A DNA stretch of 64,000 bases from Erythrobacter sp. KY5 (GCF_003264115.1 NZ_CP021912.1:1719001-1783000), one strand, 5' to 3'; shown: positions 24,800-34,225, counted from the stretch's first letter. The notes: generated by a model from the letters alone, not told the origin. Program-made: numbers and translations.

Positions 24800-25649
24800 A
24801 GCGTCGGTGCCCGCATCGCAGGTGGCAGAATCGCGTTATTTCGTCGCCGACGGGATCGAGACACATTATCTTGAAGCGGGCGATCCAAATGCTCAGACCG
24901 TCATCCTCGTCCACGGGGGTGGGGCCGGAGCAAACGCAATGGGTAACTGGGCAGCTTGCATTCCCCTGTTCACTGAGAACTTCCACGTCATTGCGCCGGA
25001 AATGGTCGGCTTTGGTGACACCGAAAAGCCCGGCGGCGAATTCGAATACAGCCAAGGCGCGCGCAATCGACACATGGCTGCCTTTATCGAAGGCATGGGC
25101 CTTGGTCCTGCCTGCATCGTCGGCAATTCGATGGGCGGGGCAACCGCTCTCGGGGTGGCAATGGAGCGTCCCGAGCTGATAGACCGGCTGGTCTTGATGG
25201 GAAGCGCTGGGCTGAACGCGCAGATCACTCCTTCAATGGCGCCAATCCTGAATTATGACTTCACGTTTGAGGGGATGCGCCGTCTTGTCGCCGCTCTAAC
25301 CGGTCCGAAATACGAGGCGACCGAGGAAATCCTCGCATCGCGCTATGAGAGTTCCATTCGGCCCGATGCCAGGGCGGCCTACGGAAAAACCATGGCGTGG
25401 ATCGGGGAGCAGGGCGGCCTGTTCTACGAGGAAGACGCGATCGCCGCCGTCAAGCATCAGACGCTTGTCGTAAGCGGAAAGGACGATCTGGTCGTGCCGT
25501 TCGACAGGGGCGTGCGGTTCCTCGAATTGCTGGAAAACTCACGCGGTTATTTCATGCCGCATATCGGCCACTGGGTGATGATCGAAGCCCCCGAGGAATT
25601 CGTCGATGTGGTGACCTCTTTCCTGCAGATCGACGAGGAGCAGCTATGA
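24783..25649 (+). CDS. carC: Meta-cleavage product hydrolase
   Basis: A 288-residue alpha/beta hydrolase of the meta-cleavage product family. The oxyanion region HGGGAGANAMGNW, the nucleophile elbow GNSMGG (Ser116), an Asp at 234/235 in SGKDDLVVPFD and His263 in GHWVMIEAPE are all present. It would hydrolyse the ring-opened 2-hydroxy-6-(2-aminophenyl)-6-oxohexadienoate into anthranilate and 2-hydroxypenta-2,4-dienoate. It overlaps carAa by 17 bases and CarBa by four, so all are one operon. In other described car operons this gene follows the ring-cleavage genes; here it precedes them. Confidence 0.92.
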   Translation: MSIQPEASVPASQVAESRYFVADGIETHYLEAGDPNAQTVILVHGGGAGANAMGNWAACIPLFTENFHVIAPEMVGFGDTEKPGGEFEYSQGARNRHMAAFIEGMGLGPACIVGNSMGGATALGVAMERPELIDRLVLMGSAGLNAQITPSMAPILNYDFTFEGMRRLVAALTGPKYEATEEILASRYESSIRPDARAAYGKTMAWIGEQGGLFYEEDAIAAVKHQTLVVSGKDDLVVPFDRGVRFLELLENSRGYFMPHIGHWVMIEAPEEFVDVVTSFLQIDEEQL

Positions 25650-25945
25650 GCAACCCACGGCAAAACCAGCACCACCAGCTTAATCAGATGATCCGCCAAC
25701 TGACAGGTGATCCACAGTTGCGTGATCGCTTCATGGCCGATGCGGCGGCAGTGTTCGCCGAGTTTGGCCTCTCTGACCAGGAAATCGCAGCTCTCGAGGA
25801 CGGCAGTATCGAGGCACTCGAGGGGGTTGCGGTCCATCCCCTCCTGCGGATGCATTGGAGCATGGCGTCTCAGCCGGAAGTCGCCGCGACCATGTCGGTC
25901 GAGGAATATCTGCCTCGTTTCAAGGAGGGTGCAGCCAATGGCTGA
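25646..25945 (+). CDS. carBa: 2'-aminobiphenyl-2,3-diol dioxygenase, small subunit
   Basis: A 99-residue all-helical protein of the LigA/CarBa type: RDRFMADAAAVFAEFGLSDQ, a Glu-Asp turn, and AVHPLLRMHWSM. These small subunits cap the active site of class III extradiol dioxygenases. ATG 25646 overlaps the carC stop (ATGA), and the end overlaps the large subunit start by eight bases, which fits stoichiometric synthesis of the two subunits. Confidence 0.88.
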   Translation: MSNPRQNQHHQLNQMIRQLTGDPQLRDRFMADAAAVFAEFGLSDQEIAALEDGSIEALEGVAVHPLLRMHWSMASQPEVAATMSVEEYLPRFKEGAANG

Positions 25946-26753
25946 GATCGTAGGGGGCTTTGCCAGCTCGCATATTCTCATGTCGTCCAATGGCGTGGAA
26001 GACCAGGCTAACCGTGTTGTCGAGGGCATGGTCGAAATCGGAAAGCGCATTCGCTCGCTTAAACCCGACGTCATTCTCGTCGCGACCAATGACCACATGT
26101 TCAATGAGTCGTTGGCCATGCAGGCGCCGTTCTCGATAGGTGTGGCCGACACGTACACGCCATTTGGCGACCTCGGAGTGCCGCAGGTGCCGCGCCCGGG
26201 GCATCGGGCCTTCGCCGAAGAATTGCTCGGCCACACGGCAGGTAACGGATTTGACCTTGCCAAGATCGAAAAACTTAATCCAGATCACGGCGTCAGCGTG
26301 CCGATGCTGTTCGCCGATCCCGACAACACCATCCCACTCGTTCCGCTTTATCTCAATCTCATCATGAAGCCGACCCCGACACCGCGTCGGTGCTGGGATT
26401 TGGCGCGCGAAGTCAATCGCTTCGTTACCGAAAGCTGCACGACAGTGGAGCGGGTCGTCGTCTTGGGAGCCGGTGGTTTGTCGCACTGGGTCGGAGAGCG
26501 CCATGTCGGCGTCAACGAGGGTTGGGACCGCACATTGCTGGCTGATTTCGAAGAAGGTCGCTTCGAAAAATACGTAAACCTGACTCCTGCGGAGATCGAG
26601 CTCGCCAGTGGGAATGGCGGCCTTGAGATCATCCATTGGCTGTTCATGGCAGGCGCCGTTGGCGCGGAGAGATCCGAGGTCCTCTACTACGAACCGATGG
26701 TCGAATGGATGACCGGCATGGGAGGGATAGCTGCCGTAAAAACAGCTGCTTGA
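25938..26753 (+). CDS. carBb: 2'-aminobiphenyl-2,3-diol dioxygenase, catalytic subunit
   Basis: A 271-residue LigB-family class III extradiol dioxygenase. Iron ligands are expected at His12 (FASSHILM) and His53 (ATNDHMFN) with a C-terminal-half acid; DHGVSVPMLF, VVLGAGGLSHWVGE and NGGLEIIHWLFMAGAVG are typical of the family. It cleaves the dihydroxylated ring meta to the hydroxyls. ATG 25938 was taken because it overlaps the small-subunit gene; the open frame extends further upstream but in the wrong composition. It would feed CarC. Confidence 0.92.
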   Translation: MAEIVGGFASSHILMSSNGVEDQANRVVEGMVEIGKRIRSLKPDVILVATNDHMFNESLAMQAPFSIGVADTYTPFGDLGVPQVPRPGHRAFAEELLGHTAGNGFDLAKIEKLNPDHGVSVPMLFADPDNTIPLVPLYLNLIMKPTPTPRRCWDLAREVNRFVTESCTTVERVVVLGAGGLSHWVGERHVGVNEGWDRTLLADFEEGRFEKYVNLTPAEIELASGNGGLEIIHWLFMAGAVGAERSEVLYYEPMVEWMTGMGGIAAVKTAA

Positions 26754-26764
26754 GGGGAAAAATC

Positions 26765-29083
26765 GTGAGAACTACAACTACCGGATCAAAGTTCAGCGTA
26801 ACGCTGTCTTCGTCGCTCGCAGCCTTGGCAATTTCGCTGGGATACTCAGCACCTGCTTTGGCTCAACAGGCCGAAGAAATCTCTTCCTCGGTGCAGGAAA
26901 CCGGGCAGGCACCCGAGAGTGACTCGCTAGGCGTTATCATCGTAACGGCGCGCAAGTTCGAAGAAAACATCCAGGAGACCCCGATCGCCATCACAGCCTT
27001 GACAGGAGACGAGCTTCAGGCACGCCAGATCGATTCGACAGTGGGGCTCGACCGGATCGCGCCAAATCTCGTCGTTTCGCAGGGGCAGGGCGTGTCAGGT
27101 AACAGCTCCGCAGGGTCCTACTTCGTTCGCGGCATCGGTCAGCTCGACTTCCTGCTTAACACTGATCCGGGCGTAGGCCTCTATGTCGACGGCGTTTACA
27201 TCGCTCGTTCGATAGGCTCGATCATCGAATTGATCGACCTGGAACGGGTGGAGGTTCTGCGTGGACCCCAGGGAACGCTTTTTGGTCGCAATACGATCGG
27301 TGGTGCGATCAGCATGGTTTCTCGCAAACCCTCGCGCACTTTCCAGGGTGAGGCAGAGCTTACGGTTGGTTCTTTTGATCGCGTCGATGCACGCGTTCAG
27401 GTGGAAGGACCGCTGGGCGATTCCATCGCTGCAAAATTGGGCGTCTTGTACCGTGACCGCGATGGATGGGTGGACCGGATTACCGATGGTACCACTCTGG
27501 GCGACGAGGAATCCATTGCGATACGCGGAGCGATCAGCTTTGAGCCGTCGGACAGGGTCACGGTTGATGTCATCGCCGAGTATCTGGACTCCGAGGGGAC
27601 CTCTCCTCCGGCAAATGTCGTTCAGATCGTCGAGTCGGCAGCTTTCCCGTCCTTCGTAAACGGAGCTTTGGTGGGACCACCTTGCGTTCCTCCGCCTAGC
27701 CCCCTCGACAACCCGGCATGTTTGAATTCCCAATATGAAGCGGACGATCTGTTCGAAGAGCGAGGGACCTTCAACTCGTTCCAGAGCACCGAAGTCCTCG
27801 GCGTCTCGGCCACGATCAATTGGGAGGTGAGTGACGGACTCACCATCAAGTCGATCACCGGCTATCGGGATACTTCGGCGGTCGGAAACCGCGATGGCGA
27901 CCATACGCCTTTTGTCATCCAGAACACGTCAGACACTTTCGAGCATGAGCAGTTCAGTCAGGAAATTCAATTCCTCGGCTCTCTGTTCGATGAACGTGTC
28001 CGTTATGTCTTGGGCGGTTTCTACTTTAGCGAGAAAGGCGAAAACCTGAGCTTTATCGACTTCCCCGTTGTCTCCTTCCAGAGTGGCGGATCGGTCGACA
28101 ATGAGAACTTGGCAATGTTCGGACAGGCTACTTGGGACATTACCGATCAGCTGGCGTTCACTGCAGGCTTGCGCTGGACGGAGGAGACCAAGACCTTCTT
28201 GCCTGATCAGTTCATCACGCGCGACGTGACCGGAGCCTTCCCGCCCGGTTCTGTCCCGGGCTTCCGGCTGGTGCCGTTTACGGTCAGCGAGATCGATATC
28301 AGCGAAGTCCAGCCGATGTTCAATATTTCTTACGACATCGTGCCTGAACTGATGGTCTATGCGACCTACTCGGAAGGCTTCAAATCAGGGGGTTTTACAC
28401 AACGCATCTTCCCGCCACTGCCTGCACCCCCCTCGTTTGGACCGGAGTTCGCGACCAGCTACGAAGTTGGCTTCAAGTCAACTCTGGCCGGCGGCCTCGT
28501 TCGTTTCAACGGTGCCGGGTTCTACACCGACTACGCCGATATTCAGACCATCGTGTTTCGCGGGGTGCAGCCGCTGACGGAGAATGCGGGGGATGCTGAG
28601 ATCAAGGGATTCGAGCTCGAACTGGAGGCGCTTCCCGCAGACGGACTCAACATCCGGGCAGCTGTCGGTTATCTCGATGCGAGATTCACGAGCCTCGATC
28701 CAGCGGTGCTGGTGACTGGTGTCAATCTCGACAGCGAGTTTCCGCAAGTGCCCGAATGGAGCGCGAATTTCGGAATTTCCTATGAGATCGAAAATGTGGG
28801 GCCGGGCACGCTAACGCCGCGCGTCGATCTTTCATGGCGCGACGGGGTCTTCCTCGATGCGGCCAACACCCCGGCGATTTTCCAGCCTGACTACGCCCTG
28901 CTCAACGCATCGCTCAATTGGGAATCGTATAGCGGGTCATGGCTCGTCTCGCTCTTTGCCCAGAACATCACCGACCAATCCTATATCGTCGGCGGTTTCG
29001 CTGATCTGACCGATCAGGGTTACGCCGAGGTGCAGGTTGGCCGACCGTTTGAAGCTGGGTTCTCGGTCATGAGGCGCTTCTAA
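26765..29083 (+). CDS. TonB-dependent outer-membrane receptor in the car operon
   Basis: A 772-residue receptor starting at GTG 26765, with GAGGGG upstream and an N-terminal Sec signal ending near ALAQQA. The plug domain (GVIIVTARKFEENIQETPIAIT; VEVLRGPQGTLFGRNTIGGAI) and the 22-strand barrel with the terminal aromatic residue (SVMRRF) are complete. It begins 11 bases after carBb, so it belongs to the operon. It probably imports the operon's substrate or a related poorly soluble aromatic, as suggested for receptors in other sphingomonad catabolic operons. Transport of a siderophore cannot be excluded, but the context argues against it. Confidence 0.9.
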   Translation: MRTTTTGSKFSVTLSSSLAALAISLGYSAPALAQQAEEISSSVQETGQAPESDSLGVIIVTARKFEENIQETPIAITALTGDELQARQIDSTVGLDRIAPNLVVSQGQGVSGNSSAGSYFVRGIGQLDFLLNTDPGVGLYVDGVYIARSIGSIIELIDLERVEVLRGPQGTLFGRNTIGGAISMVSRKPSRTFQGEAELTVGSFDRVDARVQVEGPLGDSIAAKLGVLYRDRDGWVDRITDGTTLGDEESIAIRGAISFEPSDRVTVDVIAEYLDSEGTSPPANVVQIVESAAFPSFVNGALVGPPCVPPPSPLDNPACLNSQYEADDLFEERGTFNSFQSTEVLGVSATINWEVSDGLTIKSITGYRDTSAVGNRDGDHTPFVIQNTSDTFEHEQFSQEIQFLGSLFDERVRYVLGGFYFSEKGENLSFIDFPVVSFQSGGSVDNENLAMFGQATWDITDQLAFTAGLRWTEETKTFLPDQFITRDVTGAFPPGSVPGFRLVPFTVSEIDISEVQPMFNISYDIVPELMVYATYSEGFKSGGFTQRIFPPLPAPPSFGPEFATSYEVGFKSTLAGGLVRFNGAGFYTDYADIQTIVFRGVQPLTENAGDAEIKGFELELEALPADGLNIRAAVGYLDARFTSLDPAVLVTGVNLDSEFPQVPEWSANFGISYEIENVGPGTLTPRVDLSWRDGVFLDAANTPAIFQPDYALLNASLNWESYSGSWLVSLFAQNITDQSYIVGGFADLTDQGYAEVQVGRPFEAGFSVMRRF

Positions 29084-29183
29084 CGCCTTGCACGACTGAA
29101 CCGGTTCGGACCCCGGCGCTCGACTGCATTGGCGCGATACGGCGCAGCGCTGGGGCACTGCGGCTGCCATCACCTGGAGAAGA

Positions 29184-30131
29184 ATGATGGGCAAACAAAC
29201 GAAGGTTGCGATCATTGGTTCGGGCAATATCGGCACCGATCTCATGATCAAGATCAAGCGCCTGTCCGACGTCCTTGAGGTTGCGGCCATGGTGGGCATT
29301 GATCCCGCATCGGATGGCCTTGCGCGGGCCAAGAGGATGGGGATTGCCGTCACGCACGAAGGGATCGATGGGCTCGTTGCATTGCCCGAATGGCAGGATA
29401 TCGAGATCGTCTTCGACGCGACCAGCGCCGCTGCACACAAACGGCACAGCGAAGCGACGCTGGCTGCCGGGAAGCGAATGGTCGATCTAACCCCCGCCGC
29501 CATCGGTCCCTACGTTATCCCTCCAATCAATGGCGACGCCAATCTTGACGCAGATAATGTGAACATGGTTACCTGCGGCGGGCAGGCCACGATTCCCATC
29601 GTCGCCGCCGTCGGAAAGGTCGCCAAGGTCCATTACGGAGAGATTGTCGCCTCCATCGCGAGCAAAAGCGCAGGGCCCGGCACCCGCGCAAACATCGACG
29701 AATTTACCGAGACCACCTCGCAGGCAATTGTAGATGTCGGAGGGGCCTCTCGCGGCAAAGCCATCATCATTCTGAACCCAGCGGAGCCGCCGCTCATCAT
29801 GCGCGACACAATATATTGCCTGTGCGAGGAGGCTGATCGTGAAGCCATCCGCGATAGCGTCGAAGACATGGTCCGGCAGGTCCAATCCTACGTGCCGGGC
29901 TATCGTCTCAAACAGGCGGTGCAATTCGAGCACATCGGATCAAACCGGCCCCTATATATCCCCGAAATGGACGCCAAGTTCACCGGGCTGAAAGTCTCGG
30001 TGTTCCTCGAAGTCGAAGGCGCGGCGCATTACTTGCCCGCCTACGCTGGCAATCTTGACATCATGACCTCCGCTGCGATGAAGACGGCAGAGAAAATGGC
30101 TGCGCGCCTTACCGAAGGAGCGGCAGCATGA
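29184..30131 (+). CDS. carF: Acetaldehyde dehydrogenase (acylating)
   Basis: A 315-residue MhpF/DmpF-type enzyme: Rossmann motif [14 protein letters not shown] near residue 11, FDATSAAAH, and the catalytic Cys131 in [12 protein letters not shown]. It oxidises acetaldehyde with CoA and NAD+ to acetyl-CoA. Such enzymes form a channelled complex with the aldolase that makes the acetaldehyde, whose gene follows with a four-base overlap. ATG 29184 or the next codon (29187) may be the start; GGAGAAG is upstream. Confidence 0.94.
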   Translation: MMGKQTKVAIIGSGNIGTDLMIKIKRLSDVLEVAAMVGIDPASDGLARAKRMGIAVTHEGIDGLVALPEWQDIEIVFDATSAAAHKRHSEATLAAGKRMVDLTPAAIGPYVIPPINGDANLDADNVNMVTCGGQATIPIVAAVGKVAKVHYGEIVASIASKSAGPGTRANIDEFTETTSQAIVDVGGASRGKAIIILNPAEPPLIMRDTIYCLCEEADREAIRDSVEDMVRQVQSYVPGYRLKQAVQFEHIGSNRPLYIPEMDAKFTGLKVSVFLEVEGAAHYLPAYAGNLDIMTSAAMKTAEKMAARLTEGAAA

Positions 30132-31153
30132 GCGCGACACAGCCCAAAACCAGACTTTACATTCAGGATGTCACCCTTCGCGACGGGATGCATGCCATCC
30201 GGCATCAATATTCAATCTCGCATGTCCAACAGATCGCCAAGGCTCTCGACGCCTCTGGGGTCGATGCGATCGAAATCGCTCACGGCGACGGCTTGCAGGG
30301 GTCTAGCTTCAATTACGGTTTCGGCTCCAACACCGATTGGAACTGGATCGAAGCCGCAGCCGACGTGCTCGAACATGCAGTTCTCACGACGCTTCTCTTG
30401 CCCGGGATCGGGACGGTCCATGACTTGAAACAGGCTCATGCACTGGGGGTGCGCTCGGTGAGGGTCGCGACCCATTGCACCGAAGCCGACGTCGCCAAAC
30501 AGCATATCGAGGCGGCGCGTGCTCTCGATATGGATGTTTCGGGTTTCTTGATGATGAGCCACATGGCCGACCCTGAAACCCTCGCCGGGCAGGCGAAGCT
30601 GATGGAAAACTACGGCGCCCACTGCGTGTATGTGACTGATAGCGGCGGTGCGATGCACATGGATCAATATGCCGAACGGCTTAAAGCCTATGATCGAGTG
30701 CTGAAACCGGAAACGCAGCGCGGGGTCCATGCGCACCACAATCTGTCCCTCGGTGTCGCCAACTCTATCGTCGCGGTTCAGAACGGTGCTGTCCGCGTCG
30801 ATGCAAGTTTGACCGGGATGGGCGCGGGCGCAGGAAACGCTCCTCTCGAGGTTTTTATCGCTGCGGCGGATCGGTACGGCTGGGAACACGGGTGCGACCT
30901 GCATGGGCTGATGGATGCCGCCGAAGATCTGGTCCGTCCCCTGCAGGACCGCCCGGTACGCGTTGATCGGGAAACCCTAACGCTTGGCTATGCGGGCGTT
31001 TATTCCAGCTTCCTTCGTCACGCCGAAAAGGCTGCGCAGGACAACGGGATCGATACGCGCACGATCCTTGAGGAGGTGGGACGGCGCAAAATGGTCGGGG
31101 GCCAAGAGGATATGATCGTGGATATCGCGCTCGATCTTGCTCAGCGGTCTTAG
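30128..31153 (+). CDS. carE: 4-hydroxy-2-oxovalerate aldolase
   Basis: A 341-residue DRE-TIM metallolyase of the MhpE/DmpG type. The N-terminal metal-binding motif reads [15 protein letters not shown], the barrel has [10 protein letters not shown], and metal ligands [16 protein letters not shown] are present. It splits 4-hydroxy-2-oxovalerate into pyruvate and acetaldehyde. It is coupled to the dehydrogenase by an ATGA overlap, and the F-E order is the same as in the pseudomonad car operon. Confidence 0.94.
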   Translation: MSATQPKTRLYIQDVTLRDGMHAIRHQYSISHVQQIAKALDASGVDAIEIAHGDGLQGSSFNYGFGSNTDWNWIEAAADVLEHAVLTTLLLPGIGTVHDLKQAHALGVRSVRVATHCTEADVAKQHIEAARALDMDVSGFLMMSHMADPETLAGQAKLMENYGAHCVYVTDSGGAMHMDQYAERLKAYDRVLKPETQRGVHAHHNLSLGVANSIVAVQNGAVRVDASLTGMGAGAGNAPLEVFIAAADRYGWEHGCDLHGLMDAAEDLVRPLQDRPVRVDRETLTLGYAGVYSSFLRHAEKAAQDNGIDTRTILEEVGRRKMVGGQEDMIVDIALDLAQRS

Positions 31154-31259
31154 GGTTGCTGACTGAGGGGCCCCCAGCTCATTCCTTCGCGACCAAGCGC
31201 AACTCACCATCCTCCCTCACATGGCGAACTATTCGTCGTCCGAATGACGGAGTTATTGA

Positions 31260-32498
31260 ATGCGGTATGATGTTGTCATCGTGGGCGCGGGCCACGCCGG
31301 AGCCCATGCGGCGACCGAGCTAAGGAAGGCGGGCTTTGCCGGTTCGATCCTCATGATGGATGCCGGGAGCGAGTGGCCTCACGAGAGACCCCCGTTGTCC
31401 AAAGAATACCTGGCCGGAGAAAAAACCTTCGAGAGACTGATGTTTCGGCCGACCTCGTTCTGGAACGAGCAGCAAATCGCGTTTTTGCCGGGCGCGGTCG
31501 TTTCCGGTGTCGATGCTAACGCCAAAATGGTCTCGCTGAGCGATGGTAAACGGGTCGATTACGGAACGCTAGTCTGGGCCGCGGGCGGTCATGCGCGAAA
31601 GCTCGCTTGCGAAGGTTCCGAGCTTGAGGGGATCCTTTCCATCCGCAGGGCCAGCGACACCGACCAGATCATTAAGAGCATCGAACGCGGGGCGAAGCGG
31701 GTGGTCGTCATCGGAGGCGGCTATATCGGTTTGGAAGCGGCGGCAACTTTGAGCGGGCTCGGGTGCGAGACAACAGTGATTGAGGCGACGAGCAGATTGC
31801 TGGGGCGGGTCACGTGTGAACCCATCAGCCGCTTCTACGAGCAGCAGCACCGCGCACGCGGAGTAGACGTTCGCCTGAACTCCTCGGTCGCTCGGATTGA
31901 AGGAGCAGCCGGGCGCGCCGATCGCGTCATTCTCTCTTCGGGCGAGGCCTTGGAGGCCGATCTCGTGATCGCGGGGATTGGCATCCTTCCGACCATAGAA
32001 CCATTGGTTCACGCAGGCGCTGCCAGTGATAACGGAGTTATAGTGAATGAACGTTGCGAGACATCGTTGCCCGATATCTTTGCAATCGGCGACTGCGCCG
32101 CCCGGCTGAACTGCTGGTCCGGATCGACTTATATTCGGATGGAAAGTATCCATAGCGCAACCGAGATGGCTCGTATTGCGGCACTTGCGATTTGTGAAGC
32201 GCCAATACCACCACCAGGCATACCTTGGTTTTGGTCAAACCAATTCGACTTGAGACTTCAAACACTCGGTATTTTCAACGATTTTGACGATCAAGTTATG
32301 CGTGGTAATCCGATGAAACGCAGCTTTAGCGTGGTCTACTTGAAGGATCGACGCGTAATCGCGATGGATTGTATCAACGCGACAAGGGATTTTGCGCAAG
32401 GCCGACTGCTTGTCGGGAAGAATGCAGAAGTAGACCCTGCTAGGTTGGTCGATCCGAAAGTGCCTTTGAAAGAAGTTGCCAGATCCGTAACATCTTGA
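31260..32498 (+). CDS. NAD(P)H-dependent ferredoxin reductase for the Rieske oxygenase
   Basis: A 412-residue FAD reductase of the putidaredoxin-reductase/BphA4 class. Both dinucleotide folds are visible (VIVGAGHAGAHAATELRKAG; VVIGGGYIGLEAAATLSGLG), with RPPLSKEYLAGE and the FAD-contact IFAIGDCA. It would pass electrons from NADH to a 2Fe-2S ferredoxin that supplies the carbazole oxygenase. A GGAG site lies eight bases upstream of the ATG. It is separated from carE by 106 bases containing a GC-rich hairpin (CTGAGGGGCCCCCAG region) and may have its own promoter. No 2Fe-2S ferredoxin gene is in the window, so the partner must be elsewhere or be the 7Fe ferredoxin at 5441. Confidence 0.9.
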   Translation: MRYDVVIVGAGHAGAHAATELRKAGFAGSILMMDAGSEWPHERPPLSKEYLAGEKTFERLMFRPTSFWNEQQIAFLPGAVVSGVDANAKMVSLSDGKRVDYGTLVWAAGGHARKLACEGSELEGILSIRRASDTDQIIKSIERGAKRVVVIGGGYIGLEAAATLSGLGCETTVIEATSRLLGRVTCEPISRFYEQQHRARGVDVRLNSSVARIEGAAGRADRVILSSGEALEADLVIAGIGILPTIEPLVHAGAASDNGVIVNERCETSLPDIFAIGDCAARLNCWSGSTYIRMESIHSATEMARIAALAICEAPIPPPGIPWFWSNQFDLRLQTLGIFNDFDDQVMRGNPMKRSFSVVYLKDRRVIAMDCINATRDFAQGRLLVGKNAEVDPARLVDPKVPLKEVARSVTS

Positions 32499-32634
32499 GC
32501 CTCTGGGTCGTATGGTGGTCCTCGGTACGATCTTGATCTTGCGCGCTGACCGCCTGATTGTCCCGCGTTGTGGCCTTGATATGGAGGCATGTGCAAGTTT
32601 TCGGCCAGGGGAGCGTCGCGCCTAGCAGTGCGCC

Positions 32635-33384
32635 CTATGCGCTATAGCCTCCATCGACAGCGATGATCTGGCCATTCATGTAGCTTGATTGGTCGCTAGC
32701 CAGGAAAGAGGCGAGTGCGGCGACCTCCTCGGGTTGTCCCATGCGCGGCATTGGCGTGCGGTTCATGCATAGTTCGATGACGCCCTTCGCTGTTTCGTCG
32801 ACTTCGAAAGAGGAGTGCACAATACCAGCGTCAATGACGCCCGGCGCAATGGCATTCAATCGCACCCCACTATCATGAACTTCGCGAGCGAGCTGCCTGA
32901 CGATCCCCATGAGCGCGGTCTTTGGTATGCCGGACATTCCGTCATTTTCCAGAGTGCGCAACACAGCCGTGGTCAGGAGTTGGACGATTGAGCCACCGCC
33001 CTCGCTCCCCAAAACGCGCATCGCCGCGGTCAGAACATTGTACCCGCCAAGAACGTCTGTTTCCATGATTGACCAGAACACGTCCGAGGAGACATCCTTC
33101 AGCGGTTTGAGAGGGATTGCAGGCCCGACCGCGTTAATCACGCTTATGATGCGTCCATCCTCCGGCGGAGCCAGGAAACACTCCACCGATCCTGCATCGC
33201 GCGTATCGATTTGCCGAGCGACGACTCGAACGTCTCCAGCCGAAAGCCTCGCCGCCATTGTTTCAGCCTTTTCTGCAGACGAATGATAACCAAGAACGAC
33301 GCTGTTTCCGTCGCTAACCAAACGTTCGACGATCGCCGCTCCGAGTCCTCCGGTCCCTCCTATCACTGCTGCATAGTTCGTCAT
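32635..33384 (-). CDS. Short-chain dehydrogenase/reductase
   Basis: A 249-residue SDR from ATG 33384, chosen because GGAG lies nine bases upstream. The nucleotide site is IGGTGGLGAAIVERL and the C-terminus ends NGQIIAVDGGYSA as in classical SDRs. The catalytic Tyr-x-x-x-Lys is not clear: the expected place reads SGIPKTALMGIV, with Pro-Lys but no obvious Tyr four residues before. It may therefore be divergent or have altered activity. It lies in the same direction as the TetR gene, 61 bases downstream, and near a Baeyer-Villiger-type monooxygenase, so a cyclic alcohol is a plausible substrate. Confidence 0.8.
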   Translation of the reverse strand: MTNYAAVIGGTGGLGAAIVERLVSDGNSVVLGYHSSAEKAETMAARLSAGDVRVVARQIDTRDAGSVECFLAPPEDGRIISVINAVGPAIPLKPLKDVSSDVFWSIMETDVLGGYNVLTAAMRVLGSEGGGSIVQLLTTAVLRTLENDGMSGIPKTALMGIVRQLAREVHDSGVRLNAIAPGVIDAGIVHSSFEVDETAKGVIELCMNRTPMPRMGQPEEVAALASFLASDQSSYMNGQIIAVDGGYSA

Positions 33385-33445
33385 GTAAAGCCGCTCCAAT
33401 CACTATTTTCTTGTAGATAGTTGTTACCAATCCGAAGGCTACTCA

Positions 33446-34072
33446 TCAGACCGCATAGCGATGCTCAAGCGTCTCCTTGAACGCGGTCAGTCGCTCAACG
33501 ATAATCACTTCTTCCGGTGAGACGATCCACTGGTAAATCGCGCCGAAAATGAATGCGAGGAATTCACCCGCCGCGACATCTGGGTCGATGTCGTTGCTCA
33601 CGGTTCCATCCGCCATCCCCTGCTGCAGCCAGTGCGCAGCGTCTTGACGATAGGCCGAATGATACCTGCCCAATCGCTCGCGAATGTTTGTATGACTAGC
33701 TACCGACTCAAACCATAAAACGTAGATTGCCTTCATCCGCGCCGGGTCGGAACGGATAAAATCTGCGACCACGTCCAAGGCAATGCAAAGCGCCTGCACA
33801 CCATACGCTTCTCCGACACGCTCGGTGATCGATGTGCGCCAACGCGTATTGAAGTCTATGATCAACCTCTCGAACAACTGTTCCTTCGTGCCGAAACGAT
33901 TGCTCGCCAGACCTCTGCTAAAACCGGCGCGCTCGCCAATGTCTTTGAGGGTCGTGTTCTGCGCTCCACCTTCGCAAATCAGCTCAAGGGCTGCCTGATA
34001 CATCCTGCCATCCGACCGTGCGGTCCGCTCTCCTTGGGTCAAACGCTGCTTTCGTTGGGGAGCCTGGGCCAT
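33446..34072 (-). CDS. TetR-family regulator
   Basis: A 208-residue TetR protein: ALELICEGGAQNTTLKDIGE, RAGFSRGLASNRFGTKEQLFERL for the helix-turn-helix and next helix, then a helical ligand domain. It is divergent from the TonB receptor gene at 34226; the interval contains a palindrome at 34131-34145. It probably controls the receptor-hydrolase-monooxygenase operon and the SDR gene. Confidence 0.88.
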   Translation of the reverse strand: MAQAPQRKQRLTQGERTARSDGRMYQAALELICEGGAQNTTLKDIGERAGFSRGLASNRFGTKEQLFERLIIDFNTRWRTSITERVGEAYGVQALCIALDVVADFIRSDPARMKAIYVLWFESVASHTNIRERLGRYHSAYRQDAAHWLQQGMADGTVSNDIDPDVAAGEFLAFIFGAIYQWIVSPEEVIIVERLTAFKETLEHRYAV

Positions 34073-34130
34073 CTAATATCCTCGTGTCATGGGTCGGTGT
34101 AACCAACAAACTGCCCGCCCGCAAGATACA

Positions 34131-34145
34131 TGCTTGCAGCAAGCA
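34131..34145. promoter_or_regulatory. Candidate TetR operator
   Basis: TGCTTGC-A-GCAAGCA is a perfect 15-base palindrome between the divergent TetR gene and the TonB receptor gene. Confidence 0.42.
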
Positions 34146-34225
34146 AGTAAATGTGCTTCCTGTTTAGCCGGAGTATCGCACGAGCAATGCTCAGCACCAA
34201 AAGAGTGCAATTGGGGAGAGATATC

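Noticed and set aside
29098..29107. GAACCGGTTC palindrome between the TonB receptor and acetaldehyde dehydrogenase genes
   Set aside because: Perfect but only ten bases, GC-rich and within an operon; no second copy or regulator links it to control.
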